Shown: positions 42,800 to 51,487 of the stretch, piece after piece | Position numbering within the stretch: position 1 is the first letter of the stretch | How the letters are laid out: each line of letters starts with the position of its first letter | Source: Grimontia kaedaensis | GTDB taxonomy: Bacteria > Pseudomonadota > Gammaproteobacteria > Enterobacterales > Vibrionaceae | Direction of reading: 5' to 3' | Assembly: GCF_023746615.1 (NCBI RefSeq) | Contig: NZ_CP082275.1 | Coordinates: 2,852,001 to 2,916,000, forward strand | Length of the DNA: 64,000 nt | Made by a program: the position numbers and the translations under genes | The notes under the pieces: model-generated | Seen by the model: only the letters and a program-made list of their open reading frames with translations | Databases searched by the model: none | What the model was told of the DNA's origin: nothing

Positions 42800-43474
42800 G
42801 TGAAATCGATCTTTCGCTCTCTCCGAACCCTGCTAGTCGTGGTGGCCGCTTTGGCCACCGCTTCTTGCGGATTCCATCTTCGTGGCAGCTACAACCTGCC
42901 AGACGAAATCCAGAAACTGTCAGTCACCAGTTTCGATAAATACGGCAAACTCACCCGTGAAATGAAGACTCAACTCCGTCTTCATGACATTGATGTCATC
43001 CCGCCAGCCCAAACCATTTCTAACCTGCACCTGAAAGGCGAAAGCTATGGTGAAAGCACCTTGTCGCTTTACCAGAACAGCCGCGTAGCGGAAAAGCAAT
43101 TTGCTTATACCGTCAGCTACTCAGTGACAGTGCCGGAAAAAGGCAGCTACAACTTCTCGACATCTCTTAGCCGCACCTACCTTGATAACCCATTGACCGC
43201 CTTGGCGAAGTCAGTGGAAGAGGAAATGCTGGCGCAGGAAATGCGCGTTGAAGCAACCAAACAGATCATGCGACAGCTTGCCCGTCTGAATGCGCACATC
43301 GAAGCCTTCGAGCGCAAAGAAGCGGAAGAAAAAGCACTGCGTGAACTGTATCAGGGTGTGGACGAAGAAAAGTCCTCAATGACCATCGAAACCCGTTTCG
43401 ATGGCAAAGATGACGAAACCCGCGGAAAGCCTCTGTCGAGCTTCACCACCAGCGGTGAAGAAAGCACAGAATGA
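42800..43474 (+). CDS. lptE: LPS-assembly lipoprotein LptE
   Basis: 224 residues, starting at GTG 42800 with GGGAG 6 nt upstream. A lipoprotein signal ends in ATASC (about Cys23), followed by GFHLRGSYNLPDEI, the LptE hallmark. It plugs the LptD barrel in the outer membrane. It is longer than E. coli LptE (193) because of a charged tail of about 45 residues rich in Glu/Lys. The stop overlaps the holA start (ATGA). Confidence 0.94.
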   Translation: MKSIFRSLRTLLVVVAALATASCGFHLRGSYNLPDEIQKLSVTSFDKYGKLTREMKTQLRLHDIDVIPPAQTISNLHLKGESYGESTLSLYQNSRVAEKQFAYTVSYSVTVPEKGSYNFSTSLSRTYLDNPLTALAKSVEEEMLAQEMRVEATKQIMRQLARLNAHIEAFERKEAEEKALRELYQGVDEEKSSMTIETRFDGKDDETRGKPLSSFTTSGEESTE

Positions 43475-44499
43475 GGATCTACCCAGAGCAACTGACACAG
43501 CGTCTTGATCAGGGGCTGTGTCAGACCTATCTCATCTTCGGCAACGAGCCGCTGCTGAAAGAAGAATCCAAGCAAAGCATCATTGATGTCGCCCAAAAAC
43601 AGGGCTTCGATGAGAAGCATCGCTTCGTCATTGATAACCAGCTCAACTGGCAGGATGTTTATGACGTTTGTCAGGCACTGAGCCTGTTCGCCAGCCGACA
43701 AACCATCTTTCTGGCACTGCCTGAAAACCCGCTGACCACGGCTCAAGCCAATGCACTGAAAGAACTGCAGCCTATGCTGCATCAGGATTTGGTTTTGATC
43801 CTCGATGGCCCTCGCCTGAACAAAAAACAGGAATCAGCCAAGTGGTTCACCAGTTTCCAGGCAAACGGTTTGTATGTGCCATGCAACACACCTGATGGCA
43901 GACAGCTGCCACGATTCATAGAGAATCGCTGTCACAGTCTGGGACTGCATCCGGATCACGAGTCTGTGATGCTTCTGGCACAATGGCATGAAGGTAACCT
44001 TCTGGCACTGTCGCAAAGCCTGATGAAGCTTCAACTGCTCTATCCAGACGGTGAACTGACACTGCCAAGGCTTCAGGATGCCTTATCACGTCACAACCAC
44101 TACACGCCATTCCAGCTCACCGACGCACTGATTGAAGGCAGAGCCAAGCGCGCTGTTCGTATCGTTCGTCAGCTTGAAGCAGAAGGCGTGGAAATCACCA
44201 TTTTGCTGCGGGTTATCCAAAAAGAGTTAATCCAGCTATGTAAAATGCAGGAGTACGGCGCGTCTGGTATGGGTCTCAGCAAAATCTTTGACCATTTCCG
44301 GGTCTGGCAAACACGCCGCCCAGCCATGACTGCGGCGCTTCACCGTTTGACGTTGCCAACGCTGATGCACCTTCTGCAAAGCCTTGCAGCCATCGAAGTG
44401 ATGGTAAAAACCGACTTCGACAGCCAACCTTGGCCAGCACTTTCAGCGTTTTGTCTTGAGATGTGTGGTCATCCGCTTCCGCTGTCACCTGTCAACTGA
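43471..44499 (+). CDS. holA: DNA polymerase III delta subunit
   Basis: 342 residues (E. coli 343). N-terminal block LTQRLDQGLCQTYLIFGNEPLLKEES, the SLFASRQTIFLALP beta-clamp-contacting region, and the C-terminal collar domain. It opens the sliding clamp in the clamp-loader complex. Coupled to lptE by ATGA. In most relatives nadD follows; here a MITE does. Confidence 0.95.
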   Translation: MRIYPEQLTQRLDQGLCQTYLIFGNEPLLKEESKQSIIDVAQKQGFDEKHRFVIDNQLNWQDVYDVCQALSLFASRQTIFLALPENPLTTAQANALKELQPMLHQDLVLILDGPRLNKKQESAKWFTSFQANGLYVPCNTPDGRQLPRFIENRCHSLGLHPDHESVMLLAQWHEGNLLALSQSLMKLQLLYPDGELTLPRLQDALSRHNHYTPFQLTDALIEGRAKRAVRIVRQLEAEGVEITILLRVIQKELIQLCKMQEYGASGMGLSKIFDHFRVWQTRRPAMTAALHRLTLPTLMHLLQSLAAIEVMVKTDFDSQPWPALSAFCLEMCGHPLPLSPVN

Positions 44500-44542
44500 C
44501 AGTCAAACCGCGACACCGCTGTATTCTATTCATCTCAGCCAG

Positions 44543-44551
44543 TGGTATAAT
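44543..44551 (+). promoter_or_regulatory. Extended -10 promoter element before rsfS
   Basis: TGGTATAAT: a perfect TATAAT at 44546-44551 with the TGn extension. No good -35 is seen at 17 bp. It would transcribe through the MITE into rsfS-rlmH-mrdA-mrdB. Confidence 0.6.
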
Positions 44552-44565
44552 TTTTAGATTCGTCT

Positions 44566-44847
44566 TAGGGGCTGTTGATCTTTGGTGATGGTTTTTGCAG
44601 CAGTTTGTGGGGATTTTATGCAAGGCAGAGGTTTCGATGTGTAGCTAGCCTGCATGAGAAGCCGATAACGCAGCAGAAATTCCCCACAAACGCTGCCCGA
44701 AGGGTTCGACTGCGCGTCCCGTACCCTAAGCGTTTTATGCTTTGTTGAGGTGTCTTTGCTTAGAATGACTAGGCGGCACACACCTCGCCGCGCCTAAAAC
44801 GCTTAGGGCGAGAACAAAATTTAACCACCAAAGGTCAACAGACCCTA
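44566..44847. mobile_element. MITE-like element between holA and rsfS
   Basis: 282 bp including TA at each end. The ends are imperfect inverted repeats of about 25 bp: TAGGGGCTGTTGATCTTTGG on the left and the complement of TAGGGTCTGTTGACCTTTGG on the right. Inside are two more perfect inverted repeats, an 11-bp pair (44603-44613 with 44681-44691) and a 14-bp pair CCCTAAGCGTTTTA (44724-44737 with 44795-44808). No credible coding frame. TA flanks suggest mobilisation by an IS630/mariner-like transposase, which is inference. Confidence 0.8.
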
Positions 44848-44910
44848 TAAAAAGGACTGTCCTGCACTTTTTTGCAGAACACTGCACCAAACACCGATAA
44901 GGGGAAAACA

Positions 44911-45228
44911 TTGCTTCCGGAACAACTTCAAGACTTTGTTGTCGATAAAGCAGATGATATGAAAGCCGCAGACATCGTGACGCTCGATGTCCGCGAAAAG
45001 AGCAGCATTACCGATTTCATGGTGCTATGCACCGGTAACTCAAAACGCCATGTCTCTTCCATTGCAGAGCACGTCGCTGATGAAGCGCGCGCAGCTAACG
45101 TTGATACCTTGGGTATGGAAGGTGAAAACGAAGGCGAATGGGTGGTACTGGATCTCGGTGATGTGATGCTTCATATCATGCAAGATGAACAACGTCAGTT
45201 GTACCAGCTAGAAAAGCTGTGGAACTGA
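44911..45228 (+). CDS. rsfS: Ribosomal silencing factor RsfS
   Basis: 105 residues, the E. coli length, when started at TTG 44911. TAAGGGG lies 6 nt before it, and the homologous N-terminus (QLQDFVVDKADDMKAADI) follows. Blocks KSSITDFMVLCTGNSKRHV, GEWVVLDLGDVMLHIM and LYQLEKLW are typical. It binds ribosomal protein L14 and blocks subunit joining. It starts 63 nt after the MITE. Confidence 0.93.
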   Translation: MLPEQLQDFVVDKADDMKAADIVTLDVREKSSITDFMVLCTGNSKRHVSSIAEHVADEARAANVDTLGMEGENEGEWVVLDLGDVMLHIMQDEQRQLYQLEKLWN

Positions 45229-45232
45229 TGCA

Positions 45233-45703
45233 ATGAAGTTACAACTGATTGCGGTCGGTACAAAGATGCCGAAATGGGTTGAGGAAGGCTACAAAGAATA
45301 CAGTCGCCGCTTCCCAAAAGACATGCCACTGGAACTGGTAGAAATCCCAGCAGGTAAGCGCGGCAAAAATGCCGACATTCCGCGCATTCTGCAAAAAGAA
45401 GGGGAAGCCATGTTGGCCGCCGTTCCAAAGGGTAACCGCATCGTGACGCTGGATATTCCGGGCAAGCGCTGGGACACAGAACAACTGGCAGGTCAGCTGG
45501 AGAGCTGGAAGCTGGATGCTCGTGACGTGTCTATTCTGATTGGAGGCCCTGAAGGCCTGTCGCCGGCTTGTAAAGCGGCTGCTGACCAAAGCTGGTCATT
45601 GTCTCCGTTGACACTTCCTCACCCGCTGGTACGTGTGGTGATGGCTGAAAGTCTCTACCGCGCCTGGAGCATCACAGCAAATCACCCTTATCACCGGGAA
45701 TAA
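45233..45703 (+). CDS. rlmH: 23S rRNA pseudouridine-1915 N3-methyltransferase RlmH
   Basis: 156 residues, a minimal SPOUT methyltransferase. IGGPEGLSP and the C-terminal knot LSPLTLPHPLVRVVMAESLYRA, ending in NHPYHRE, are the family marks. It methylates pseudouridine 1915 in helix 69. It starts 4 nt after rsfS. Confidence 0.97.
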   Translation: MKLQLIAVGTKMPKWVEEGYKEYSRRFPKDMPLELVEIPAGKRGKNADIPRILQKEGEAMLAAVPKGNRIVTLDIPGKRWDTEQLAGQLESWKLDARDVSILIGGPEGLSPACKAAADQSWSLSPLTLPHPLVRVVMAESLYRAWSITANHPYHRE

Positions 45704-45706
45704 TTC

Positions 45707-47608
45707 ATGAAGCACAAGCGTAGTCCTATACGCGATCATCAGGCCGAGTCTTCCCTCTTTTTCCGCCGGGCCGTTGTGGCTTTCGGTGGCATTCTCGTTC
45801 TCGTCGGCGTCCTGCTTCTTAACCTGTATAACATTCAGGTGGAAGATCATGATGATTACATCACCCGCTCCAATGACAACCGCATCAAAGTCGTTCCTGT
45901 TGCGCCAAACCGAGGGTTGGTTTACGACCGCAATGGCAAATTGCTCGCGGAAAACCGCCCTGTTTATGCATTGGAAATTACACCCGAGCAGGTGAAAGAT
46001 ATTCCCGGTACCATCGCCAGCTTGCAGGAATTACTCCCGATTTCTGAAAACGAAATCCGGGCATTTGAGCGTGACAAGAAACGCACCCGCCGTTTCAACG
46101 CCGTCACCCTGAAAAACCAGATGACGGAAGAGGAAGTGGCCATTTTCTCTGCCAATCAGCACAAGTTCCCCGGCGTAGAGATTAAGGGCTACCTCAAGCG
46201 TTACTACCCCTATGGTGACGCGTTAACCCATGTCTTGGGCTACGTGGCGAAAATCAACGATAAAGACATAAACCGTCTTGATCGTGAAGGAGTGCTAAAC
46301 AACTACAAAGCGACCCGTGATATCGGCAAACTCGGCATTGAAAGATTTTATGAATCGGAGTTGCACGGCACCGCTGGGTATCAGGAAGTCGAAGTCAACA
46401 GCCGTGGACGTATTATCCGCACGCTGAAGTACGTGCCACCAGAGCCGGGGAAAGATCTGGTATTGAACCTGGATGTCGATCTGCAACTGTACATCCGATC
46501 TATACTCGGCGATCGCCGTGGCGCAGTTGTGGTGCTCGATCCGAAAGACTCTTCAGTGCTAGCGATGGTTTCCACGCCAAGTTATGACCCGAATCTGTTC
46601 GTTCACGGTATCTCCGGCAAAAATTACCGCAAATTGCTCAATGACAAAAACCGTCCGTTGGTGAATCGCGCCACCTTGGGTATCTATCCACCCGCATCGA
46701 CGGTCAAGCCTTTCATTGCTGTTGCGGCACTGGAAGAAAAAGCCATCACGCTGAACACCACGCGAAACGACCCGGGTTACTGGCGCTTGCCGAACTCAAC
46801 CTCACGTCCTTTCCGTGACTGGCTCGCATGGGGTCATGGTCGGGTGAATATCGTTCAATCGATTGAAGAGTCGGTGGATACTTTCTTCTATCAAATTGCC
46901 TATGACTTGGGCATCGATAAGCTATCTACTTGGATGAGCCGCTTTGGTTTCGGTGATTACACCGGTATCGACATCCATGAAGAAAGCAAAGCCAACATGC
47001 CAACCCGCGAATGGAAAATGGCACGTCATCGCCAGCCTTGGTACAAGGGTGACACCATTCCCGTCGGTATTGGCCAAGGTTATTGGACAGCGACCCCGAT
47101 GCAAATAGCGAAAGCGACCTCAGTGTTGGTCAACCGTGGTGAAGTCAATCCGCCTCATTTGCTCCAGCGCATGGAGAACGAAGGCGTCATGGAAGTGGCA
47201 CCATTTTCTCCGTACCCACCGATTGTTAACGTGGATGAGAAATACTGGGATGCAGCCTTAGAAGGCATGCGTCTAGTCAACCACGGCAAGAAAGGGACGG
47301 CTCGCCGCGCTTTTGCTAACGCTGAGTATGTGACTGGCGGTAAGTCAGGCACAGCGCAGGTCTTTGGTTTGGGTGAAGACGAAGAATACAATGCGGATGA
47401 AATCGCTGAACACCTTCGTGACCACGCGCTCTATACCGGCTTCGCACCATTTGATGATCCAGAAGTGATTGTCTCTATGGTGTTGGAAAACGCAGGTGGC
47501 GGTTCAAGTAACGGCGCTCCTATCGCCCGTCGTATCTTCGACCATATGCTGGTTGATGGCTACAAAGACAAAAAGAACGCAGATAAGAAGGAGGAGCAAG
47601 TCCAATGA
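45707..47608 (+). CDS. mrdA: Penicillin-binding protein 2 (elongasome transpeptidase)
   Basis: 633 residues. One N-terminal membrane helix (about 23-43), a pedestal domain, and a transpeptidase domain with SxxK in PPASTVKPF, SxD in EESVDTFFYQ (SVD) and KSG in TGGKSGTAQVFG. It crosslinks peptidoglycan during rod-shape elongation with RodA. It begins 3 nt after rlmH and overlaps mrdB (ATGA). Confidence 0.97.
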   Translation: MKHKRSPIRDHQAESSLFFRRAVVAFGGILVLVGVLLLNLYNIQVEDHDDYITRSNDNRIKVVPVAPNRGLVYDRNGKLLAENRPVYALEITPEQVKDIPGTIASLQELLPISENEIRAFERDKKRTRRFNAVTLKNQMTEEEVAIFSANQHKFPGVEIKGYLKRYYPYGDALTHVLGYVAKINDKDINRLDREGVLNNYKATRDIGKLGIERFYESELHGTAGYQEVEVNSRGRIIRTLKYVPPEPGKDLVLNLDVDLQLYIRSILGDRRGAVVVLDPKDSSVLAMVSTPSYDPNLFVHGISGKNYRKLLNDKNRPLVNRATLGIYPPASTVKPFIAVAALEEKAITLNTTRNDPGYWRLPNSTSRPFRDWLAWGHGRVNIVQSIEESVDTFFYQIAYDLGIDKLSTWMSRFGFGDYTGIDIHEESKANMPTREWKMARHRQPWYKGDTIPVGIGQGYWTATPMQIAKATSVLVNRGEVNPPHLLQRMENEGVMEVAPFSPYPPIVNVDEKYWDAALEGMRLVNHGKKGTARRAFANAEYVTGGKSGTAQVFGLGEDEEYNADEIAEHLRDHALYTGFAPFDDPEVIVSMVLENAGGGSSNGAPIARRIFDHMLVDGYKDKKNADKKEEQVQ

Positions 47609-48726
47609 GCTTGTTTGCATCAACTGGTCAGAAGAAGACTGTGTTTGAGCGGTTGCACATAGACTTGCCTCTTTTGCTCGGCATCCTTGCACTGATGGGA
47701 TTTGGCCTGATGGTGATGTGGAGTGCCAGTGGCCAGAGCGTTGCTATGATGGAACGTCAGGTCTTCCGGATCTTTCTTTCGCTGGGCGTGATGTTTGTGC
47801 TCGCCCAAATCTCTCCCCGACATTACGAGTTTTGGGCTCCCTATCTGTATGTGACGGGGATTCTGATGCTCATTGCCGTGCTTTTGTTTGGTGAAACTGC
47901 CAAAGGCGCGCAGCGTTGGCTGGATTTAGGGGTTGTCACCTTCCAGCCATCAGAATTAATCAAACTTGCCGTACCATTAATGGTGGCACGCTTTATCGGT
48001 AAAGAGCCTCTACCACCGCGTTTTCAAACCCTGATTATTGGTTTGGTGATGGTCTTTGTTCCCACCATTCTCATTGCCAAACAGCCAGATTTAGGAACCT
48101 CAATCTTGATTGCGGCATCAGGTATTTTTGTTCTGTTTCTGTCCGGCATCAGTTGGCGAATCATCTTAGGAGCCGGTACTTTGGTAGCCGCGTTCATCCC
48201 AGTGCTTTGGTTCTTCCTGATGCGCGAATACCAACGTGTCCGCGTTCGCACCCTGTTTGATCCAGAATCCGACCCATTGGGCGCGGGTTACCACATCATT
48301 CAATCAAAAATTGCCATTGGTTCCGGGGGCATTGCCGGTAAAGGGTGGCTTCAAGGCACACAATCTCAGTTGGAGTTCCTGCCAGAGCGCCATACCGACT
48401 TTATCTTCGCCGTTATTGCTGAAGAATGGGGAATGATTGGTGTCGCATGCTTGCTGGCGCTTTACCTTTTCATCATCGGCCGTGGCCTGTTAATTGCCAG
48501 CCGCGCGCAAACAGCATTTGGGCGTATGATGGCAGGCAGTATTGTGCTTAGCTTCTTTGTATATGTTTTCGTTAACATCGGGATGGTAAGCGGGATCTTA
48601 CCCGTTGTTGGTGTTCCCCTGCCCCTTGTCAGTTATGGCGGCACCTCAATGGTGACTTTGATGGCAGGTTTCGGCATCTTAATGTCTATCCATACTCATA
48701 GAAAAATGCTTTCTAAGGCTCTGTAA
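47605..48726 (+). CDS. mrdB: Peptidoglycan glycosyltransferase RodA
   Basis: 373 residues, a SEDS-family polymerase with about ten membrane helices. Marks: GSGGIAGKGWLQGTQSQLEFLPERHTDFIF (two parts: the SGG..GKG loop and the catalytic-region PERHTDFIF) and PLVSYGGTSM. It partners PBP2 in cell elongation. It overlaps mrdA by ATGA and rlpA by TAATG. Confidence 0.97.
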   Translation: MSLFASTGQKKTVFERLHIDLPLLLGILALMGFGLMVMWSASGQSVAMMERQVFRIFLSLGVMFVLAQISPRHYEFWAPYLYVTGILMLIAVLLFGETAKGAQRWLDLGVVTFQPSELIKLAVPLMVARFIGKEPLPPRFQTLIIGLVMVFVPTILIAKQPDLGTSILIAASGIFVLFLSGISWRIILGAGTLVAAFIPVLWFFLMREYQRVRVRTLFDPESDPLGAGYHIIQSKIAIGSGGIAGKGWLQGTQSQLEFLPERHTDFIFAVIAEEWGMIGVACLLALYLFIIGRGLLIASRAQTAFGRMMAGSIVLSFFVYVFVNIGMVSGILPVVGVPLPLVSYGGTSMVTLMAGFGILMSIHTHRKMLSKAL

Positions 48727-49541
48727 TGAAAAAAATATTGGTGATTACTGCTCTCGTACTTTCCGGCTGTGCCACGCAAAGCGATGACCGCTACAGTCTG
48801 GAGCACGATAAAGCGCCGGAAGCGATTCCAACGCTGGATCATGTCGAGGATGCACAACCACGATACGAACCTTACAGCCGAGCCGGTAACAAGGACTACA
48901 CCGTCCTTGGTGAGAGTTATAAGGTGATCAAAGACCCTGAGGATTACACTGGGGAGGGCATTGCATCTTGGTATGGCAAGAAGTTCCACGGCCATAAAAC
49001 GTCAAATGGCGAGATTTACGACATGTTCTCCATGTCCGCTGCCCACAAAACGCTGCCACTGCCTAGCTATGTAGAAGTAGAAAACACCGCTAATGGCAAA
49101 AAAGCCATTGTCCGCGTCAATGACCGTGGTCCTTTCCATGAAGGGCGCATTATTGACCTGAGCTATGCAGCGGCATCCAAGCTGGACATTCTGAAAACCG
49201 GGACGGCACCTGTAAAAGTGACGCTACTCAAGGTTGATAAACCTCAAGACAATAATGAGTGGCAAGGTGCACGCCTAAACCGCTATTTTGTACAACTGGT
49301 CGCGATATCCAGTCAGGACAAAGCGAAGCAGGCTGCTGACACTTTCCAAAAGCAGTTTGAACTGCCAACGAATATCCACCAATCAGGCAGCGTTTATCGT
49401 GTGCGTTTAGGGCCATTTTACGACTACGACCAGACACAAAAAGCCGCATTGCTTGCCAGAGAACAGCAAATAAATGAGGCATTCGTCGTTGTTGAGCCAA
49501 TTACCGATGAACCGGGCAAGAATTCGGGTGTCAGTAATTAG
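48726..49541 (+). CDS. rlpA: Septal-ring lytic transglycosylase RlpA (lipoprotein)
   Basis: 271 residues. Lipoprotein signal MKKILVITALVLSG then Cys15; a double-psi beta-barrel (about 75-165) with GIASWYGKKFHGHKTSNGE and RVNDRGPFHEGRIIDLSYAAA; a C-terminal SPOR domain (about 185-260) that binds denuded septal glycan. The TAG stop at 49539-49541 is made from the first bases of a sequence resembling the end of the MITE at 44566, so the native C-terminus may have been altered. Confidence 0.94.
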   Translation: MKKILVITALVLSGCATQSDDRYSLEHDKAPEAIPTLDHVEDAQPRYEPYSRAGNKDYTVLGESYKVIKDPEDYTGEGIASWYGKKFHGHKTSNGEIYDMFSMSAAHKTLPLPSYVEVENTANGKKAIVRVNDRGPFHEGRIIDLSYAAASKLDILKTGTAPVKVTLLKVDKPQDNNEWQGARLNRYFVQLVAISSQDKAKQAADTFQKQFELPTNIHQSGSVYRVRLGPFYDYDQTQKAALLAREQQINEAFVVVEPITDEPGKNSGVSN

Positions 49542-49554
49542 GGTCTGTTGGCCT
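49539..49554. repeat. Solo remnant of a MITE end at the rlpA stop codon
   Basis: TAGGGTCTGTTGGCCT matches the right terminal repeat of the element at 44566-44847 (TAGGGTCTGTTGACCT) at 15 of 16 bases. No partner end is found before dacA. Confidence 0.6.
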
Positions 49555-49666
49555 GAAAGTTTCAATTTAGTAAGTTGTTGTAACCCTGTCTGACACTACA
49601 CGGGCTATCTGTTATAGTGTGGACAAGTTTTTTGACTGAAGAAATACCAAGTAAGTACCTAAATCT

Positions 49667-50839
49667 ATGAAAAAATCACCCTCATTGTTGCGCTCTTTAG
49701 TCTTATCGACTGCTGTCTTTTCTTCTGCTGCAGCCGTTGCAGCCCCAACCGTCGTCCCGGATGCGCCTCAAATCGCGGCAAAAGGGTACGTACTGATGGA
49801 TTACAACTCGGGTAAGATTCTGGCGGAAAACAACGCCTACGAACGTCTTAACCCGGCCAGCCTGACCAAGATGATGACCAGCTATGTGATTGGTCAGGAA
49901 GTTGAACGCGGCAACATCAGCCTTGATGATGATGTCGTTATCAGCAAGAACGCCTGGGCGAAAAACTTCCCTGGCAGCTCGAAGATGTTCATTGAAGTCG
50001 GTACCACGGTAAAAGTGGAAGACCTGAATCGCGGCATCATCATCCAGTCTGGTAATGATGCTTGTGTGGCAATGGCTGAGCACATTGCAGGTTCTGAAGA
50101 CTCGTTTGTCGATCTGATGAATGGCTGGGCGAAAACGCTGGGTATGAATGACACCCAGTTTTCGAACTCCCATGGCCTAGATGATGATGACCTCTACACA
50201 ACGCCTTATGACATGGCGCTGTTGGGTCAGGCATTGATCCGAGACGTGCCGGACGAGTACCGCATTTACAACGAGAAGTCTTACACCTACAACGGCATTA
50301 CCCAGTACAACCGTAATGGCCTGCTATGGGACAAGAGCATGAACGTGGACGGCATCAAAACCGGCCACACTGACAAAGCAGGCTACAGCCTGGTGAGTTC
50401 AGCAACCGAAGGTGACATGCGCCTGGTTGCGGTTGTTATGGGCACCAACAGTGCAAACGCACGTAAGGCTGAAAGCAAGAAACTGCTGAACTACGGCTTC
50501 CGTTTCTTTGAAACCGTCGCACCACACAAAGCGAACGAAACCTTTGTGACCGAGAAAGTGTGGATGGGCGACACCGACCAAGTTGCTCTGGGCGTTTCTG
50601 AAGACACCTACGTCACCCTGCCACGCGGTAAGGCAAAAGACTTAGAAGCAAGCTTTGTGCTTGAGAAAACACTGGAAGCACCAATCGCGAAAGGCGATGT
50701 TGTTGGTAAGCTTTACTACCAGGTTGACGGCGAAGACATCGCGGAATACCCATTGGTAGCATTGAATGATGTGCAGGAAGGTGGCTTGTTCAGCCGTCTG
50801 ATGGACTACATCATCATGTTCTTCAAGAACTTGTTCTAA
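49667..50839 (+). CDS. dacA: D-alanyl-D-alanine carboxypeptidase PBP5
   Basis: 390 residues. Signal peptide to about residue 26, then SxxK with Ser65 (ASLTK), SGN at 128-130 and KTG in GIKTGHTDKAG. A C-terminal beta domain leads to an amphipathic membrane-anchoring helix (GGLFSRLMDYIIMFFKNLF). It trims the terminal D-Ala of peptidoglycan pentapeptides. Standing after rlpA, it has its own 125-bp upstream region. Confidence 0.96.
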   Translation: MKKSPSLLRSLVLSTAVFSSAAAVAAPTVVPDAPQIAAKGYVLMDYNSGKILAENNAYERLNPASLTKMMTSYVIGQEVERGNISLDDDVVISKNAWAKNFPGSSKMFIEVGTTVKVEDLNRGIIIQSGNDACVAMAEHIAGSEDSFVDLMNGWAKTLGMNDTQFSNSHGLDDDDLYTTPYDMALLGQALIRDVPDEYRIYNEKSYTYNGITQYNRNGLLWDKSMNVDGIKTGHTDKAGYSLVSSATEGDMRLVAVVMGTNSANARKAESKKLLNYGFRFFETVAPHKANETFVTEKVWMGDTDQVALGVSEDTYVTLPRGKAKDLEASFVLEKTLEAPIAKGDVVGKLYYQVDGEDIAEYPLVALNDVQEGGLFSRLMDYIIMFFKNLF

Positions 50840-50858
50840 GACTCAAGTCATGTCTTTC

Positions 50859-50885
50859 AAGGGCAGCCAATGGCTGCCCTTTTTA
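50859..50885 (+). terminator. dacA terminator
   Basis: AAGGGCAGCC / GGCTGCCCTT with an AAT loop and TTTT after the stem. Confidence 0.88.
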
Positions 50886-50905
50886 TTTCCCTTCTCGGCC
50901 CCATA

Positions 50906-50963
50906 TATACTCAAGCGACCTGACGATGCTAGCTTAATCCGGCACCTTAAGGTTGTTTCGATA
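50906..50963. repeat. Degenerate inverted-repeat relic related to the MITE at 23478
   Basis: Left arm TATACTCAAGCGACCTGACG (from 50906) and right arm GCACCTTAAGGTTGTTTCGA (from 50942) resemble the ends of the 268-bp element, with about four mismatches on the right arm. Only 12 bp lie between the arms, as if the interior were deleted. Confidence 0.55.
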
Positions 50964-51092
50964 CAAGAAAAAGCCACCAACTTGTTTTCTCAACACAGGA
51001 CGATTACTATTCGTCTCCAACAAATTGCGTGATCATCTGCACATATATTTTGGGTAAACAGAGAAACTCTGTGACCAATTCTGGAGTTATAA

Positions 51093-51362
51093 ATGCAAGA
51101 GCAACCAAAACTAAAAGACCTGCTGGAATTCCCGTGTAAGTTTACTTACAAGGTCATGGGATACGCGAAGCCAGAGCTGACAGATCTGGTTTTGGAAGTG
51201 ATCCAGCGCCACGCACCGGGCGATTACAGCCCAAGCGTTAAGCCAAGCGGCAAAGGCACTTACAACGCAGTTTCAGTCACCATTACGGCCACTTCTATCG
51301 AACAAGTTGAAACGCTGTACAAGGAACTGGGTGACATTGAAATCGTGCGTATGGTTCTGTAA
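51093..51362 (+). CDS. ybeD: DUF493 protein YbeD
   Basis: 89 residues, family block LLEFPCKFTYKVMG and the allosteric-type beta-alpha-beta fold; PGDYSPSVKPSGKGTYNAVSV is the second mark. Function not established, though the fold resembles small regulatory (ACT-like) domains and the gene regularly sits between dacA and lipB. GGAG is 6 nt before the ATG. Confidence 0.93.
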   Translation: MQEQPKLKDLLEFPCKFTYKVMGYAKPELTDLVLEVIQRHAPGDYSPSVKPSGKGTYNAVSVTITATSIEQVETLYKELGDIEIVRMVL

Positions 51363-51430
51363 TCCTCTATTAGACTAAAGAACCACAATACCCATACGAT
51401 TAGGCGGCTGTTATTTCAGCCGTCTGTCAT

Positions 51431-51436
51431 TATAAT
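51431..51436 (+). promoter_or_regulatory. -10 element of the lipBA promoter
   Basis: A perfect TATAAT. Transcription should start near 51443, after the GTG at 51440 but before the TTG at 51488, which bears on the choice of lipB start. A stem-loop GGCGGCTG / CAGCCGTC (51403-51424) lies just upstream. Confidence 0.5.
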
Positions 51437-51487
51437 GTCGTGACTGAGACAGCTATCCCCATCATATTCAATTCCGGCAGGTATACA

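Noticed and set aside
44554..44781. 75-codon minus-strand frame in the holA-rsfS interval
   Set aside because: It lies within the MITE, whose inverted repeats explain the sequence; it shows no transposase or NadD similarity.
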